Source: Citrobacter sp. Awk 4
GTDB taxonomy: Bacteria; Pseudomonadota; Gammaproteobacteria; Enterobacterales; Enterobacteriaceae
DNA: 64,000 bases
Assembly: GCF_028069725.1 (NCBI RefSeq)
Contig: NZ_JANEWG010000004.1
Span: forward strand, 62,001 to 126,000
Direction: 5' to 3'
Part shown: positions 10,142 to 20,589 of the stretch, piece after piece
Layout: the number at the start of each line of letters is the position of its first letter
How positions within the stretch are numbered: the first letter of the stretch is position 1
Position numbers and translations under genes: made by a program
The notes under the pieces: model-generated
What the model was told of the DNA's origin: nothing
What the model saw: the letters and a program-made list of their open reading frames with translations, nothing else
Database searches by the model: none

Positions 10142-11008
10142 TTAATTACCTTGTGGATCGTGATATTCAACACACGCCTGCAGCGTGTTTTCGATAAGTG
10201 TTGCGACGGTCATTGGACCAACGCCGCCCGGCACTGGCGTGATGTATGACGCACGCGCCGCCGCATCGTCAAAGACGACGTCGCCGACAACTTTACCATT
10301 TTCCAGACGGTTAATGCCGACATCGACAACGATAGCGCCTTCTTTTATCCACTCGCCCGGGATAAAGCCCGGTTTACCGACCGCTACGATCAGCAGATCG
10401 GCATTTTCGACGTGATGACGCAGATTTTTGGTAAAGCGGTGAGTGACGGTGGTGGTACAGCCTGCCAGCAGCAGTTCCATGCTCATCGGGCGACCGACGA
10501 TGTTGGATGCGCCAATCACCACGGCATTCAGCCCGTAGGTATCGATATTGTAACGCTCAAGCAGGGTAACAATACCGCGCGGGGTACACGGACGCAGACG
10601 TGGCGCGCGCTGGCACAAGCGACCTACGTTGTACGGATGGAAGCCATCCACGTCTTTGTCTGGCGCAATGCGCTCAAGCACTTTGACGTTGTCGATGCCC
10701 GCCGGTAACGGCAACTGCACCAGAATACCGTCGATGGTGTTGTCTGCGTTAAGCGTATCGATAAGCTCAAGCAGTTCCGCCTCGCTGGTGGTTTCAGGCA
10801 GGTCATAAGAGCGGGAGACGAACCCCACCTCATCACAGGCTTTACGCTTGCTTGCGACATAAATTTGCGAAGCCGGGTTGCTACCTACCAGCACAACAGC
10901 CAGTCCTGGGGCGCGAAGTCCGGCCGCTAAACGCGCTTGAACTTTATGAGCAACCTCAGAGCGCACCTGCTGCGCAATCGTTTTACCGTCAATAATCTTT
11001 GCTACCAT
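10142..11008 (-). CDS. folD: Methylenetetrahydrofolate dehydrogenase/cyclohydrolase
   Basis: Bifunctional cytoplasmic enzyme that interconverts 5,10-methylene-THF, 5,10-methenyl-THF and 10-formyl-THF, supplying one-carbon units. The 288-residue length is standard. Motifs include [13 protein letters not shown] with the catalytic lysine, the substrate-binding VQLPLP, the NADP loop [13 protein letters not shown], and the C-terminal [11 protein letters not shown]. Transcribed away from the fim operon and followed at once by ybcJ. Confidence 0.98.
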   Translation of the reverse strand: MVAKIIDGKTIAQQVRSEVAHKVQARLAAGLRAPGLAVVLVGSNPASQIYVASKRKACDEVGFVSRSYDLPETTSEAELLELIDTLNADNTIDGILVQLPLPAGIDNVKVLERIAPDKDVDGFHPYNVGRLCQRAPRLRPCTPRGIVTLLERYNIDTYGLNAVVIGASNIVGRPMSMELLLAGCTTTVTHRFTKNLRHHVENADLLIVAVGKPGFIPGEWIKEGAIVVDVGINRLENGKVVGDVVFDDAAARASYITPVPGGVGPMTVATLIENTLQACVEYHDPQGN

Positions 11009-11582
11009 CAGAGAGAAGATTCCATCTGTTACGTTAAGTCAAAGGGGATGTGACTATTTTGTCAGAAGCGGGGCGCGCTGTCAGTTTTCGTTTGCGTCTT
11101 TCGATGCGATCGCCGCTGTGTGGTCTTCCGACAGAAGCCTGGTGAACTGTCAGCATGGCGGTGAATTTTATGTGAGCAGGCTAATTAAAATTAACCAGAT
11201 AGAAACAATTCATCACCTTAGCATTTTAAGAGTAAATCCCACAGAAACCAGAGTGTTATCTGTACCCACCCCCTTCTTCATATAAAAATGCCCTGGAACC
11301 GTCCTGGATCTTAATAAGAATTCGCTTAGGTCAATAAAAGGGTTTGCGCGTTTTTTTCATTTATTGAAATGTTTAATTTAGCGCTGTGACAAATTGTCAT
11401 ATTCGTAAAGATTAATTAGTGAATCCGCGACTCAGGAGAGTTGGGTAAAGATTAGCTAATTCTCTTTCGGAATATATCTTTACAGGATGCAGAGATAATT
11501 TGCCTGACATTTTATGTCGATATTGATTCAAACGGATCCCGCGGGAAGTCGGAACCGAATGTGTTTAATACAAGGGAAACTC
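11009..11582. promoter_or_regulatory. folD-fimA intergenic control region
   Basis: This 574-bp stretch between divergent folD and fimA holds no supported gene. The half next to fimA is AT-rich. A near-palindrome, TGACA-AAT-TGTCA, lies at 11387-11399. In Salmonella the corresponding region is the FimZ-activated fimA promoter; by analogy it should be the main fimbrial switch here. I see no fimS-like invertible element (no flanking inverted repeat pair) and no recombinase gene nearby. Confidence 0.6.
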
Positions 11583-12137
11583 ATGAAACGTAAATTAATA
11601 AACTCTTCTGTTATTGCTGGTCTGATGCTCGTAGCGAGTTCCGCTGTTGCCGCCGATCCGGTGAGCGTCAGCGGCGGCACCGTTCACTTTGAAGGTGAGC
11701 TGGTCAATGCGGCATGCGCTGTTAGCACCCAATCGGCGGATCAGGTCGTGACGCTGGGCCAGTACCGTACGGCCAGCTTTGCTGCTGTGGGTGACACTAC
11801 CGCACAGATCCCATTCAGCATTGTCCTGAATGATTGTGATCCCAGCGTAGCGGCGACCGCAGCAGTTGCGTTTTCCGGTCAAAGCGACCTGACCAACGAT
11901 GCTCTGCTGGCGATCGTTTCTTCCGATAACAGCACAACGGCAGGCGGTGTGGGTATCGAAATTCTGGACAGCAAATCGTCTCCGTTGAAGCCGGATGGCG
12001 CGACCTTCTCAACGGCTCAGGCGCTGGTAGAAGGCACCAACACTCTGCGTTTCTCCGCACGTTATAAAGCCACCGCAACAAGCGCAACGCCGGGTCAGGC
12101 TAATGCTGATGCCACCTTCATCATGAAGTACGAGTAA
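11583..12137 (+). CDS. fimA: Type 1 fimbrial major subunit FimA
   Basis: Structural pilin that polymerises into the fimbrial rod by donor-strand exchange. The start at 11583 ([10 protein letters not shown]) follows AAGGGAAACTC and gives 184 residues. A signal peptide ends around SSAVAA. The mature part has the chaperone-usher features: an N-terminal donor strand, a conserved Cys pair (NAACAVS and LNDCDPS), and a penultimate Tyr in the closing strand (IMKYE). First gene of fimAICDHF, so strongest expression is expected. Confidence 0.93.
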   Translation: MKRKLINSSVIAGLMLVASSAVAADPVSVSGGTVHFEGELVNAACAVSTQSADQVVTLGQYRTASFAAVGDTTAQIPFSIVLNDCDPSVAATAAVAFSGQSDLTNDALLAIVSSDNSTTAGGVGIEILDSKSSPLKPDGATFSTAQALVEGTNTLRFSARYKATATSATPGQANADATFIMKYE

Positions 12138-12212
12138 GCGTTCAAGCTGGAGCAAGGATGACGCGTGCCTCAACGGATGAGGCAACACCGGGGATTATAA
12201 GGGATGTGGCTG

Positions 12213-12746
12213 ATGATGAGGAAAGGCGTGGCGCTGGCGGGAGTGCTCTGCGCGATGTCGGTAAGTGCGCATACGGTAATACTGGAGAGCGGACGTCTCC
12301 ATTTGCGCGGAAAACTGGTCAATGGCGCTTGTACGGTAGCCTCAGAAAGTGAGGATTTACGCGTGCAAATGGGGCAATACCGCACGAATGCGTTTGCGGG
12401 ACCCGGCAGTTTCGCCCCTGTCAGCGTGCCTTTTTCGTTACGCTTAACGTCATGCAGTTCGGATGTTTATGACCACGTCGGCATTGCGTTTTCAGGCGTC
12501 ACGCCAGTGGAAGATCCGCAGGTATTCCTTGCCAGCAGTGACGCCGCTTCTGCATCCGGAATCGGTCTTGCATTATTTGATGAAGAACAACGGCAAATTA
12601 TACCGAACGCCTTACCGCTCCATTACGCCCCTATTTTAACGCAAGAGATGACGTTTCATTTCACTGCTCGTTACCGGGCTATCTCGGAAAATATGACGCC
12701 GGGAAATATTCGTTCAGATGTGTGGTTTACGTTGGTTTACCCCTGA
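12213..12746 (+). CDS. fimI: Fimbrial protein FimI
   Basis: Pilin-like minor protein of the type 1 operon, 177 residues from the ATG at 12213, which has AAGGG nine bases upstream; an ATG at 12204 lies too close to it. The signal peptide ends near SVSA. The pilin Cys pair is present (NGACTVA and LTSCSSD) and the frame closes FTLVYP, with the Tyr next to last as in pilins. FimI may terminate or anchor the rod; this is known only loosely for the family. It lies between fimA and the chaperone gene. Confidence 0.88.
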   Translation: MMRKGVALAGVLCAMSVSAHTVILESGRLHLRGKLVNGACTVASESEDLRVQMGQYRTNAFAGPGSFAPVSVPFSLRLTSCSSDVYDHVGIAFSGVTPVEDPQVFLASSDAASASGIGLALFDEEQRQIIPNALPLHYAPILTQEMTFHFTARYRAISENMTPGNIRSDVWFTLVYP

Positions 12747-12790
12747 TTTATTTCCGCGACGCTAATAACACGCAAAAGGTATTTTTTGCC

Positions 12791-13483
12791 ATGCTTACAT
12801 TTATTAAATCAGGCTTTATTATTTTTATTGCCTTAATTTCTTCATTTAGCGCACAGGCCGCGGGAGGCATCGCATTAGGTGCGACGCGGGTTATTTATCC
12901 GGCAGAAGCGAAACAAACATCGTTGGCCATTAGCAATAGCGACAGTAAAGAACGTTATCTGGTCAATTCCTGGATTGAAAACAGCGCAGGTGTCAAAGAA
13001 AAAGCGTTTATCGTCACGCCTCCCCTTTTTGTCAGCGAACCCAAAAGTGAAAACACGCTGCGTATCATCTACGCCGGACAGCCGCTACCGACCGATCGCG
13101 AATCTCTGTTCTGGATGAATGTGAAAGCGATACCGTCAGTCGATAAAAACAATCTTGAAGGGAAAAACGTCCTGCAACTGGCGATTTTGTCGCGCATCAA
13201 GCTGTTTGTCCGTCCGGGCAATCTGCCACAGGTTTCAGATGACGCGCCAGGTCTGCTGCATTTCTCCCGTGTCGGCAACCACCTGAAAATTGCCAACCCG
13301 TCGGCTTATTACCTCACGCTGGTCAACCTGAAAGTAGGAAGCCAAAAAGTGGATAACGTTATGGTGGCGCCAAAAAGTGACACCCAGATCCTGTTGCCTG
13401 GCGGCGCGCAGGGAAACGTGACGTTCCAGACGGTCAATGATTATGGCGCAGTCACTACGGCCAAAACGGTTAGCCTGCGCTGA
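12791..13483 (+). CDS. fimC: Periplasmic fimbrial chaperone FimC
   Basis: PapD-like two-domain chaperone that caps pilins in the periplasm and delivers them to FimD. The start at 12791 (MLTFIKSGF) gives 230 residues, with a signal peptide ending near SAQA. Diagnostic residues are the N-terminal GATRVIYPA strand and the basic NSWIENSAG and RIKLFVRP segments that anchor subunit C termini. An upstream in-frame start at 12722 would overlap fimI and lacks a signal-peptide beginning. Confidence 0.93.
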   Translation: MLTFIKSGFIIFIALISSFSAQAAGGIALGATRVIYPAEAKQTSLAISNSDSKERYLVNSWIENSAGVKEKAFIVTPPLFVSEPKSENTLRIIYAGQPLPTDRESLFWMNVKAIPSVDKNNLEGKNVLQLAILSRIKLFVRPGNLPQVSDDAPGLLHFSRVGNHLKIANPSAYYLTLVNLKVGSQKVDNVMVAPKSDTQILLPGGAQGNVTFQTVNDYGAVTTAKTVSLR

Positions 13484-13494
13484 ACCGTGAGAAA

Positions 13495-16110
13495 ATGATG
13501 AAGAAGACAACGTATTTTCCCGGCCTGCTTCCGGGGTTTACGCCACATCTGACGGGGGTGGCACTGTCGACGCTGGCTGCACTCTATCCCCCTTTAAGTC
13601 AGGGGGAAAGTTACTTTAACCCGGCTTTTTTGTCATCGGATGCGGCATCCGTGGCGGATTTGTCACGCTTTGAGAAAGGCAATCATCAGCCTCCCGGCGT
13701 TTACCGTGTCGATATCTGGCGCAACGATGAATTTGTCGCCACCCAGGATATTCGTTTTGAAACGACAACGGTGAAGACCGGTGAAAAGTCGGGCGGGCTA
13801 ATGCCCTGCTTTAACCTGGAGTGGGTTAAGCGCCTGGGCATTAACACCGCCGCGTTTCCTGCGTTGAGTCAGGAAAAGGATAACGCCTGCATCAATTTAC
13901 CCGAAGCCATACCGGGAACGGAAATCGCCTTTGATTTTGCTGCCCTGCGGCTCAACGTGAGTTTGCCGCAGGCATCCATGCTCAATAGCGCGCGCGGATA
14001 CATTCCGCCAGAAGAGTGGGATGAAGGAATCCCCGCGGCGTTAATCAACTACAGCTTTACCGGTAGCCGCGGAAACGACAGCGACAGCTATTTTTTAAGC
14101 CTGATGAGCGGACTCAATTATGGCCCCTGGCGGCTACGCAATAACGGCGCATGGAGTTATAACAAAGGCGACGGATACCACTCACAGAGCTGGAAAAACA
14201 TCGGCACCTGGCTGCAACGCGCCATCATTCCCCTGAAAGGGGAGCTGGTGATGGGCGACAGCAATACGGGCAATGACGTGTTCGACAGCATCGGGTTTCG
14301 CGGGGCGCGGCTCTACTCTTCCGACAATATGTATCCCGATAGCCTGCAAGGTTATGCCCCGACGGTCAGAGGGATCGCCCGCACACCCGCGAAACTGACC
14401 ATTCGTCAGAATGGGTACGTGATTTATCAGAGTTATGTCTCTCCCGGCGCATTTGCCATTACCGACCTTAACCCGACCTCTTCAAGCGGCGATCTTGAGG
14501 TGACGGTAGACGAGAAAGACGGCAGCCAGCAACGCTATACCGTGCCGTATTCCACCGTGCCGCTTCTGCAGCGTGAAGGGCGAATCAAATATGATCTGGT
14601 GGCCGGGGATTATCGTAGCGGCAATAGCCAGCAATCTTCGCCGTTCTTTTTCCAGGGAACCGTTATCGCCGGGTTGCCGCAAGGCTATACCGCCTATGGC
14701 GGGACACAACTGGCATCGCGCTATAGCGCGATGGTGCTGGGCGCCGGACGAAATCTGGGCGACTGGGGGGCGGTGTCTGTCGACGTCACTCATGCGCGCA
14801 GCCAACTGGCGGATGACAGCACGCACGAAGGGCAGTCGCTGCGTTTTCTGTACGCCAAATCGCTCAATAATTTCGGCACTAACTTCCAGTTGCTGGGGTA
14901 TCGCTATTCCACCAGGGGGTTCTACACCCTTGATGATGTAGCGTATCGCAGTATGGAAGGTTACGAGTACGAAGATGACAGTGAAGGCAATCGCCATGAC
15001 GTGCCGGTGGTGCAGAGTTATCACAATCTGAGCTACAGCAAAAAAGGGCGTTTCCAGGTCAATATTTCACAGAATCTGGGGGATTACGGTTCGCTGTATG
15101 TTTCCGGCAGCCAGCAAACCTACTGGAATACATCAGAAGCCAACAGCTGGTATCAGCTTGGCTATTCCAGCGGCTGGCAGGGAATTAGCTATTCCCTCTC
15201 GTGGTCGTGGAACGAATCCGTCGGTATTTCCGGCACCGACCGTATTCTGGCATTCAATATGTCTGTCCCGTTTAGCGTCCTGACCGGACGGCGTTACTCG
15301 CGTGATAACGCGCTGGATCGTACTTACGCCACCTTCAACGGCAGTCGCAACAGCGATGGGCAGAACAGTTGGCAAACCGGTGTCGGCGGTACGTTGCTGG
15401 AGGGGCGCAACCTGAGCTACAGCGTGAACCAGGGACACAGCAGCACCAACGGCTACAGCGGCAGCGCCAGCGCGAACTGGCAGGCTGCCTATGGCACGCT
15501 AGGGGTGGGCTACAACTACGATCGCGATCAGCACGATTACAACTGGCAGCTTTCCGGCGGTATGGTCGGGCATGCTGACGGTATCACCCTCAGTCAGCCA
15601 TTGGGCGACACCAACGTACTGATTAAAGCGCCTGGGGCTGAAGGCGTTCATATCGAAAACCAGACCGGGGTACAGACCGACTGGCGCGGCTACGCGGTGA
15701 TGCCCTATGCCACGGTGTACCGTTATAACCGTGTGGCGCTGGACACCAACTCCATGAATAACCACACCGACGTGGAAAACAACGTCAGCAGCGTGGTGCC
15801 GACGCAAGGGGCGCTGGTCCGTGCGGCGTTTGAGACGCGCATTGGCGTACGCGCGATGATTGCGGTGAAGCAGGGGGGCAGACCTGTCCCGTTTGGCTCT
15901 GTTGTCCGTGAGACCGCCAGTGGCGTCACCAGCATGGTCGGTGACGACGGGCAAATCTACCTGAGCGGATTACCGCTGAGCGGAGACTTGCTTATTCAAT
16001 GGGGGGAAGGGGCGAACTCACGCTGCGTGGCGCACTACGTTTTGCCTGATGAGAGTCTGAAACAAGCGGTCACGCTGACTAATGCGACTTGTGAACGCCC
16101 GTCGCCGTGA
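13495..16110 (+). CDS. fimD: Outer-membrane fimbrial usher FimD
   Basis: An 871-residue usher that secretes and assembles pilins. A signal sequence is followed by the N-terminal chaperone-binding domain (FNPAFLSSD), the 24-strand barrel with plug, and C-terminal domains ending with a Cys pair ([10 protein letters not shown] ... NATCERP). The conserved [11 protein letters not shown] region before the plug is present. The stop overlaps the region just upstream of fimH, which keeps the operon continuous. No frame damage was seen. Confidence 0.95.
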   Translation: MMKKTTYFPGLLPGFTPHLTGVALSTLAALYPPLSQGESYFNPAFLSSDAASVADLSRFEKGNHQPPGVYRVDIWRNDEFVATQDIRFETTTVKTGEKSGGLMPCFNLEWVKRLGINTAAFPALSQEKDNACINLPEAIPGTEIAFDFAALRLNVSLPQASMLNSARGYIPPEEWDEGIPAALINYSFTGSRGNDSDSYFLSLMSGLNYGPWRLRNNGAWSYNKGDGYHSQSWKNIGTWLQRAIIPLKGELVMGDSNTGNDVFDSIGFRGARLYSSDNMYPDSLQGYAPTVRGIARTPAKLTIRQNGYVIYQSYVSPGAFAITDLNPTSSSGDLEVTVDEKDGSQQRYTVPYSTVPLLQREGRIKYDLVAGDYRSGNSQQSSPFFFQGTVIAGLPQGYTAYGGTQLASRYSAMVLGAGRNLGDWGAVSVDVTHARSQLADDSTHEGQSLRFLYAKSLNNFGTNFQLLGYRYSTRGFYTLDDVAYRSMEGYEYEDDSEGNRHDVPVVQSYHNLSYSKKGRFQVNISQNLGDYGSLYVSGSQQTYWNTSEANSWYQLGYSSGWQGISYSLSWSWNESVGISGTDRILAFNMSVPFSVLTGRRYSRDNALDRTYATFNGSRNSDGQNSWQTGVGGTLLEGRNLSYSVNQGHSSTNGYSGSASANWQAAYGTLGVGYNYDRDQHDYNWQLSGGMVGHADGITLSQPLGDTNVLIKAPGAEGVHIENQTGVQTDWRGYAVMPYATVYRYNRVALDTNSMNNHTDVENNVSSVVPTQGALVRAAFETRIGVRAMIAVKQGGRPVPFGSVVRETASGVTSMVGDDGQIYLSGLPLSGDLLIQWGEGANSRCVAHYVLPDESLKQAVTLTNATCERPSP

Positions 16111-16124
16111 GAAGGAAAAAGAAG

Positions 16125-17132
16125 ATGAAACTAAAAACAGGATTATGGCTGGGAGGCGTCGCGTTACTGTCGGCAAACCCGGCACTGGCGACGGTCTGTT
16201 ATAACTCAAACGGTACGCCGACGGATGTTTTTTACGATCTGTCGAATGTCTTTACCAGCAGTAATAACCAGGTGGGACAAGTCGTGACATTGCCGGAAAA
16301 GTCAGGCTGGGTAGGCGTGAATGCCACGTGCCCTGCCGGGACCACGGTTAACTATACCTACCGAAGCTACGTGAGCGAACTCCCCGTGCAAAGTACGGAA
16401 GGCGGGTTCCAGTATCTGAAACTCAACGACTACCTGCTGGGGGCCATGAGCATTACAGACAGTTATTCGGGGTTGTTTTATCCGCCCCGCAACTACATTC
16501 GCATGGGGACGCATCCCAACGTTTCACAACAGAAACCCTTCGGTGTGATGGATTCAAAGCTTATCTTCAAATTGAAGGTGATTCGTCCTTTTATCAATAT
16601 GGTGCCGATTCCCCGCCAGACCATGTTTACAGTCTATGTAACGACCAGTACCGGTGATGCGCTAAGTACGCCGGTTTACACCATCAGCTACAGCGGAAAA
16701 GTGGAAGTGCCGCAAAGCTGTAAAGTCAATGCCGGAGAAGTGGTGGAGTTTGATTTCGGCGATATTGGCGCGGCGTTATTTAGCAAAGCGGGCGCAGGGA
16801 ACCGTCCGGAGGGGATCACGCCGCAAACGAAAACGATCGCCATCAAATGTACCAACGTGGCGGCGCAAGCCTACTTATCCATGCGCCTGGAAGCAGAGAA
16901 AGTGTCGGGGAAAACGATGGTCTCTGATAATCCGGACTTAGGGTTTATCGTGTCAGATGGCAGCGGCGTACCGCTGACCCCCAACGATCTGGCGAGCAAA
17001 ATTCCGTTTCGCCTTGATGATAATGCTCAGGCGAATGTTGGGATCCGCGCGTGGCCAGTGAGCGTGACCGGAAATAAACCCACCGAAGGTCCCTTCACCG
17101 CGCGGGGGTATCTGCGCGTCGATTATGACTAA
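16125..17132 (+). CDS. fimH: Fimbrial tip adhesin FimH (Salmonella type)
   Basis: Two-domain tip adhesin of type 1 fimbriae: N-terminal lectin domain (roughly residues 22-190) and C-terminal pilin domain with its Cys pair (PQSCKV and IKCTNV) and closing strand LRVDYD. The ATG at 16125 has AAGGA eight bases upstream and starts a normal signal peptide; an in-frame GTG at 16107 lies in the fimD 3' end. The 335-residue length and early sequence (TVCYNSNGTPTDVFYD) resemble Salmonella FimH rather than E. coli FimH. Mannose binding is inferred from the family. Confidence 0.9.
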   Translation: MKLKTGLWLGGVALLSANPALATVCYNSNGTPTDVFYDLSNVFTSSNNQVGQVVTLPEKSGWVGVNATCPAGTTVNYTYRSYVSELPVQSTEGGFQYLKLNDYLLGAMSITDSYSGLFYPPRNYIRMGTHPNVSQQKPFGVMDSKLIFKLKVIRPFINMVPIPRQTMFTVYVTTSTGDALSTPVYTISYSGKVEVPQSCKVNAGEVVEFDFGDIGAALFSKAGAGNRPEGITPQTKTIAIKCTNVAAQAYLSMRLEAEKVSGKTMVSDNPDLGFIVSDGSGVPLTPNDLASKIPFRLDDNAQANVGIRAWPVSVTGNKPTEGPFTARGYLRVDYD

Positions 17133-17144
17133 GGAGAACGCATA

Positions 17145-17660
17145 ATGCTCCGACTCTTTTTTGTCATGGTGTGTAGTATGCTGCTCAGTCCGTTTTGTCA
17201 GGCAGAGTCGTCGCTGGGTGAGATCAACATTGAACTGCGTGGAAATGTGGTGGATTTTACCTGCGCAGTCATTGCCGGAGACAGCAATAAAACGGTTCAA
17301 CTTGGCGTCTGGCCGACGAAACAACTGCGCACAACGGGGGACACGACACAGCCGATCCCCTTTAGCCTGAAACTTGAAGGGTGTCCGCCCGGTTCCGCCT
17401 CAATGACGTTTTCTGGAACGCCCGCGCCGGGGACATCGCTTTTGGCTCTGGACGATGCGGTGATGGCGCAGAAGGTGGCGATTGAAATTCGCGACAGCGA
17501 TCGTGCCCGACTGCCGCTCGAACAAGCCAGTCAGCCCGTCAGTATTGATGAAAACGGCAATGCGACGCTGAACTTTTTTGCCAATTACATCGCATTAGCC
17601 GACGGTGTTCAGCCGGGAGCGGCAAAGGCGGATGCGACATTCATGATTAACTACAACTAA
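17145..17660 (+). CDS. fimF: Minor fimbrial subunit FimF
   Basis: A 171-residue pilin, last gene of the structural operon. AAGGAGAACGCATA directly precedes the ATG. Signal peptide ends at QAES; the Cys pair lies in VDFTCAV and EGCPPG; the closing strand is TFMINYN. FimF links the adhesin to the rod in the family. A hairpin follows between it and convergent fimZ. Confidence 0.9.
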   Translation: MLRLFFVMVCSMLLSPFCQAESSLGEINIELRGNVVDFTCAVIAGDSNKTVQLGVWPTKQLRTTGDTTQPIPFSLKLEGCPPGSASMTFSGTPAPGTSLLALDDAVMAQKVAIEIRDSDRARLPLEQASQPVSIDENGNATLNFFANYIALADGVQPGAAKADATFMINYN

Positions 17661-17676
17661 GATCACGCGTACTCAG

Positions 17677-17705
17677 CACTCCCGAACGACGTCTCGTCGG
17701 GAGTG
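17677..17705. terminator. Hairpin between convergent fimF and fimZ
   Basis: CACTCCCGA and TCGGGAGTG form a 9-bp stem around an 11-nt loop, with fimF ending on one side and fimZ on the other. No strong T-run follows on either strand, so its efficiency is uncertain; by position it could serve both genes. Confidence 0.6.
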
Positions 17706-17708
17706 TCA

Positions 17709-18341
17709 TTACAAAAGTTCGTGTACTTTCGCGTAATCAATAAGCTCCACTATTGTGTTCAGACCGAGCTTAGAAAAGATGTTGGCTTTATGTGCGCTGA
17801 TGGTTTTGTTGCTGAGTAAGAGTTGCTCTGCAATTTCTTTATTTGATAATCCGTTTGCCAGATAACGTAAAACCGTGACCTCGCGATTTGAAAGCGGCAT
17901 ATCATTTAGTTCTCCTTTTCGCATGTTAATATTGCTGATGAAATTAAGCGTATCCGAAGGAAAAAATGAATATCCTGCGAGGATCATTTTTACCGCATTA
18001 TAAATGTCATTCAGATCTTTTCTTTTGCTAACAAAACCATTCGCGCCAGCCCGGATTGCCCGACCTGCATAAAATGACTCCGATTTAGACGATAAAAACA
18101 GAACCCGTGTGTTTTCCTGTATCGATTTTATCCTTTTTAGCAGCGTAAAACCGTCTGTACCTGGGAGTTCGATGTCCAGAATAACGAGATCTACGGGGTA
18201 AGTGCGCAGGTAATCGATCGCTGTACGATTGTCGTCTGTTTTCAGGACAACCTGAATGTTGTTATTTTTTTCGAGAAGCACTTCTATCGACATTCTGACA
18301 ATAGGGTGTTCGTCCATAATAATAACGGATGCTGGTTTCAT
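17709..18341 (-). CDS. fimZ: Response regulator FimZ
   Basis: A 210-residue NarL/FixJ-type regulator. The receiver domain (1-120) has the acidic pocket and phospho-acceptor in LVILDIELPGTDG; the LuxR-type HTH (about 145-205) reads LSNREVTVLRYLANGLSNKEIAEQLLLSNKTISAHK. In Salmonella FimZ activates fimA together with FimY and represses flagellar genes. It is convergent with fimF and has no partner kinase in the window. Confidence 0.93.
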   Translation of the reverse strand: MKPASVIIMDEHPIVRMSIEVLLEKNNNIQVVLKTDDNRTAIDYLRTYPVDLVILDIELPGTDGFTLLKRIKSIQENTRVLFLSSKSESFYAGRAIRAGANGFVSKRKDLNDIYNAVKMILAGYSFFPSDTLNFISNINMRKGELNDMPLSNREVTVLRYLANGLSNKEIAEQLLLSNKTISAHKANIFSKLGLNTIVELIDYAKVHELL

Positions 18342-18958
18342 TGTTGTATGCCTCAGACTGTTCGTGCGTCTTTCATTTGTTGATAAATGGAGACGTCGTA
18401 AGTATTGTCAAATAGCCAGAAAATTCCCCCATGAAATCAGGTCATGGAAAATGCAATGGCATCCCTGTTATCTGGCTATTTTGCGTAAGAGCAATGAGTG
18501 TGTGGAATATCCATTTCGCACCAACAAAAGAAATTTAATTTTTAACTAAAGAGCAAGAAAAAAGAACAAGACGGATTATACCTGGTCTGTTTTTTCGGAA
18601 AAGACTTATAGAACACCCATTACCCCAGTCAGTTACGATATTCTGCGTAGTTTAGGTAGTTCAATAGCCATTGGGATTATTATCTTAAGATTTTGATTAT
18701 GTTGGTTTAAAATATTTTTTTAAATATAAAAAACAAAACAAAAAGTCGATTGTTCAGCTAGTGTTATGCTTTGTTGTGCTGTTTTTCCACCGAATAAAAT
18801 GGAAAGTCCCTATAAATTAGGTGTGTATGGGATATTGTTGGCGTAAGAAGATTCCAGGAATAGTTGTAAATATTAAGTTTTTGTGAAAAATTTACATTAT
18901 GGCGCTATGTAAAATAAGTAATTTCCTAAAAAATCTTACGACATAGTAGCTTAGGGTG
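18342..18958. promoter_or_regulatory. fimZ-fimY intergenic region
   Basis: A 617-bp AT-rich stretch without a supported gene. It must hold the fimZ promoter and the fimY 3' end. Near the fimY end is a perfect inverted repeat TTTACAT-N9-ATGTAAA (18891-18913), which could be a regulator site or a weak terminator. Several A/T runs (for example 18711-18745) suggest curved or H-NS-bound DNA; this is inference. Confidence 0.5.
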
Positions 18959-19669
18959 TTAAATTAAGTGAGGAGAAGTAACGCTGAGACGATGAATCAG
19001 ATGCAGTAAACTTTGGCGATGGGGAAGCCCAAGCTGTGTCGTCAGGCGATTAATTCGATAGATCACCCGATGGTATGGCGTATTTTGCAAACGTGCGATT
19101 GTCTTTAATGAGGCGCCTTGCGATAAAGCCGAAATTATCTTCCAGTCGGTGTGGCTGAAGGCGTCAGACTGGAGAAAACCTTCTGGCGGGAATAATAATG
19201 CTTTACGCAGTGAGGGGAGATCCTGATGGCGTGACAGGATCTGAAAATTCCCGGCCATTCGCATAAACTGAATCAGGCTGGCGTCTTTGCCAGAAACCAG
19301 AAAATAGATGTGAATATTATTCCTCTCGCGAGTGAATAAGCGTAAATGTTCGAGCGCTTCGTAACGGGAAATCGCCAGCCCTTCCATATCGATCACCAGT
19401 TGGCGAAGTGGTGACCTTTCTGGTCCTAACGCGGTGGGTTCAAACGTGTTGAATACCGCAGCGTGTTTACCTGAAAATAGATAGCGGCTGAGTGTATAGC
19501 CCAGATAGCGATCGGTGGTAACGATCGCGTGTGAGAAAGTGCTGTCTGGCAACGCATAATTGAGCCTTTGATCCAGATATTCAATCTGGTCAAATACCTG
19601 TCGTGTTGTCTGAGGGGGATTGCGTGTGCAACTGGCGTTCCTTAAACGACGATGCCGTTCTCTGCGCAT
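18959..19669 (-). CDS. fimY: Fimbrial regulator FimY
   Basis: A 236-residue regulator with a C-terminal LuxR-like helix-turn-helix (SQGASLKTIARLQNTPYHRV, about residues 180-215) and an N-terminal domain without a recognisable receiver aspartate. In Salmonella FimY is needed for fimA expression and its translation depends on the AGA-reading tRNA encoded by fimU/argU. Here codon 3 is AGA, codon 5 CGG and codon 10 AGG, so the same dependence is plausible. The ATG lies 18 bp after the stop of the EAL gene, suggesting co-transcription. Confidence 0.88.
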   Translation of the reverse strand: MRRERHRRLRNASCTRNPPQTTRQVFDQIEYLDQRLNYALPDSTFSHAIVTTDRYLGYTLSRYLFSGKHAAVFNTFEPTALGPERSPLRQLVIDMEGLAISRYEALEHLRLFTRERNNIHIYFLVSGKDASLIQFMRMAGNFQILSRHQDLPSLRKALLFPPEGFLQSDAFSHTDWKIISALSQGASLKTIARLQNTPYHRVIYRINRLTTQLGLPHRQSLLHLIHRLSVTSPHLI

Positions 19670-19687
19670 CCTTTCTTTTTCCGTTTT

Positions 19688-20473
19688 TTACTTTCTGTCC
19701 GGCAATAGCGCTGGCCAAAAATACCCCTGACCCAGATCGGCGCCAGAGCGCAAAGCAATGTCTTTTTGCTGATGATTTTCAATGCCTTCAATCAGTACAG
19801 CCGTTGCAATGTTATACCCCATAAGAACAACCTGATGCAGTTTATGAGGGGATGCGCTCAACGCCCAGAACGCATGTTTATCCAGTTTTATGCCGCTCAG
19901 ACGCCAGTTTGCGGCAGCAAATGTCGCGATTAAAGACGCATCGACATCATCCAGCCATACCGGGATGCCATTTGCTTCAATATGCTGAACTTTTTCAAAT
20001 AATTTAGAACGTTGTGGTAAATCGAGGGTGAAAAATGTTTCCGGGTCCTGGATTTCAATAATGACATTCGGCGGGTAGTAAACCATTTCCAAATTAAACA
20101 AATCCCAATGCAACAGCGCATTCATTGGGATATTCAGGAAATACCAACGATCCTGTGGATAATGCGCAATAGCGGTGAGTTGCTGGAAAAAGTGCCTCAG
20201 CAGACGTTCAGGCGGAAGTTTGCCAAAAAAAAGTTCAGTATTTGTACAGTTATGAAGTTGTGTTAACACTTCATAGCCGAACGTTTGTGCAGAAGACAAA
20301 TTAACAATCGGCTCGAACTTAAACGTAAATTCAGAGTGACAGGCATGACCTGTTTTGGTGAAGAACGCAGTGTAGTTGAAATGACTGTTCTGCAGTGACC
20401 GGCTATTTGTCACAAGGCACCTCCTGTAAACAGCGTCAATGCTGCGGGATATCTTCGATTCCTGAATATTCAT
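19688..20473 (-). CDS. EAL-domain protein of the fim cluster (STM0551-like)
   Basis: A 261-residue protein whose whole length past residue 45 is an EAL fold. The signature is EVL (E68) instead of EAL and the DDFGTG loop is DDVDAS, yet the metal and catalytic positions N114, E140, D175/D176, K196, E229 and Q249 are all present. It could therefore still hydrolyse c-di-GMP weakly or only bind it. Its position between fimY and fimW equals STM0551 of Salmonella, which affects type 1 fimbriation. The N terminus has no membrane segment or signal. Confidence 0.85.
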   Translation of the reverse strand: MNIQESKISRSIDAVYRRCLVTNSRSLQNSHFNYTAFFTKTGHACHSEFTFKFEPIVNLSSAQTFGYEVLTQLHNCTNTELFFGKLPPERLLRHFFQQLTAIAHYPQDRWYFLNIPMNALLHWDLFNLEMVYYPPNVIIEIQDPETFFTLDLPQRSKLFEKVQHIEANGIPVWLDDVDASLIATFAAANWRLSGIKLDKHAFWALSASPHKLHQVVLMGYNIATAVLIEGIENHQQKDIALRSGADLGQGYFWPALLPDRK

Positions 20474-20589
20474 GGCGCTGAAACATTATCAGTCTGATAG
20501 TGTGACAGCATTAAAAGAGTATCTGGAGGTGAGGTTACTTAATGATTGATGAGATATTTCGCAACATGCTAAGAAAAACCGACTAGAGT

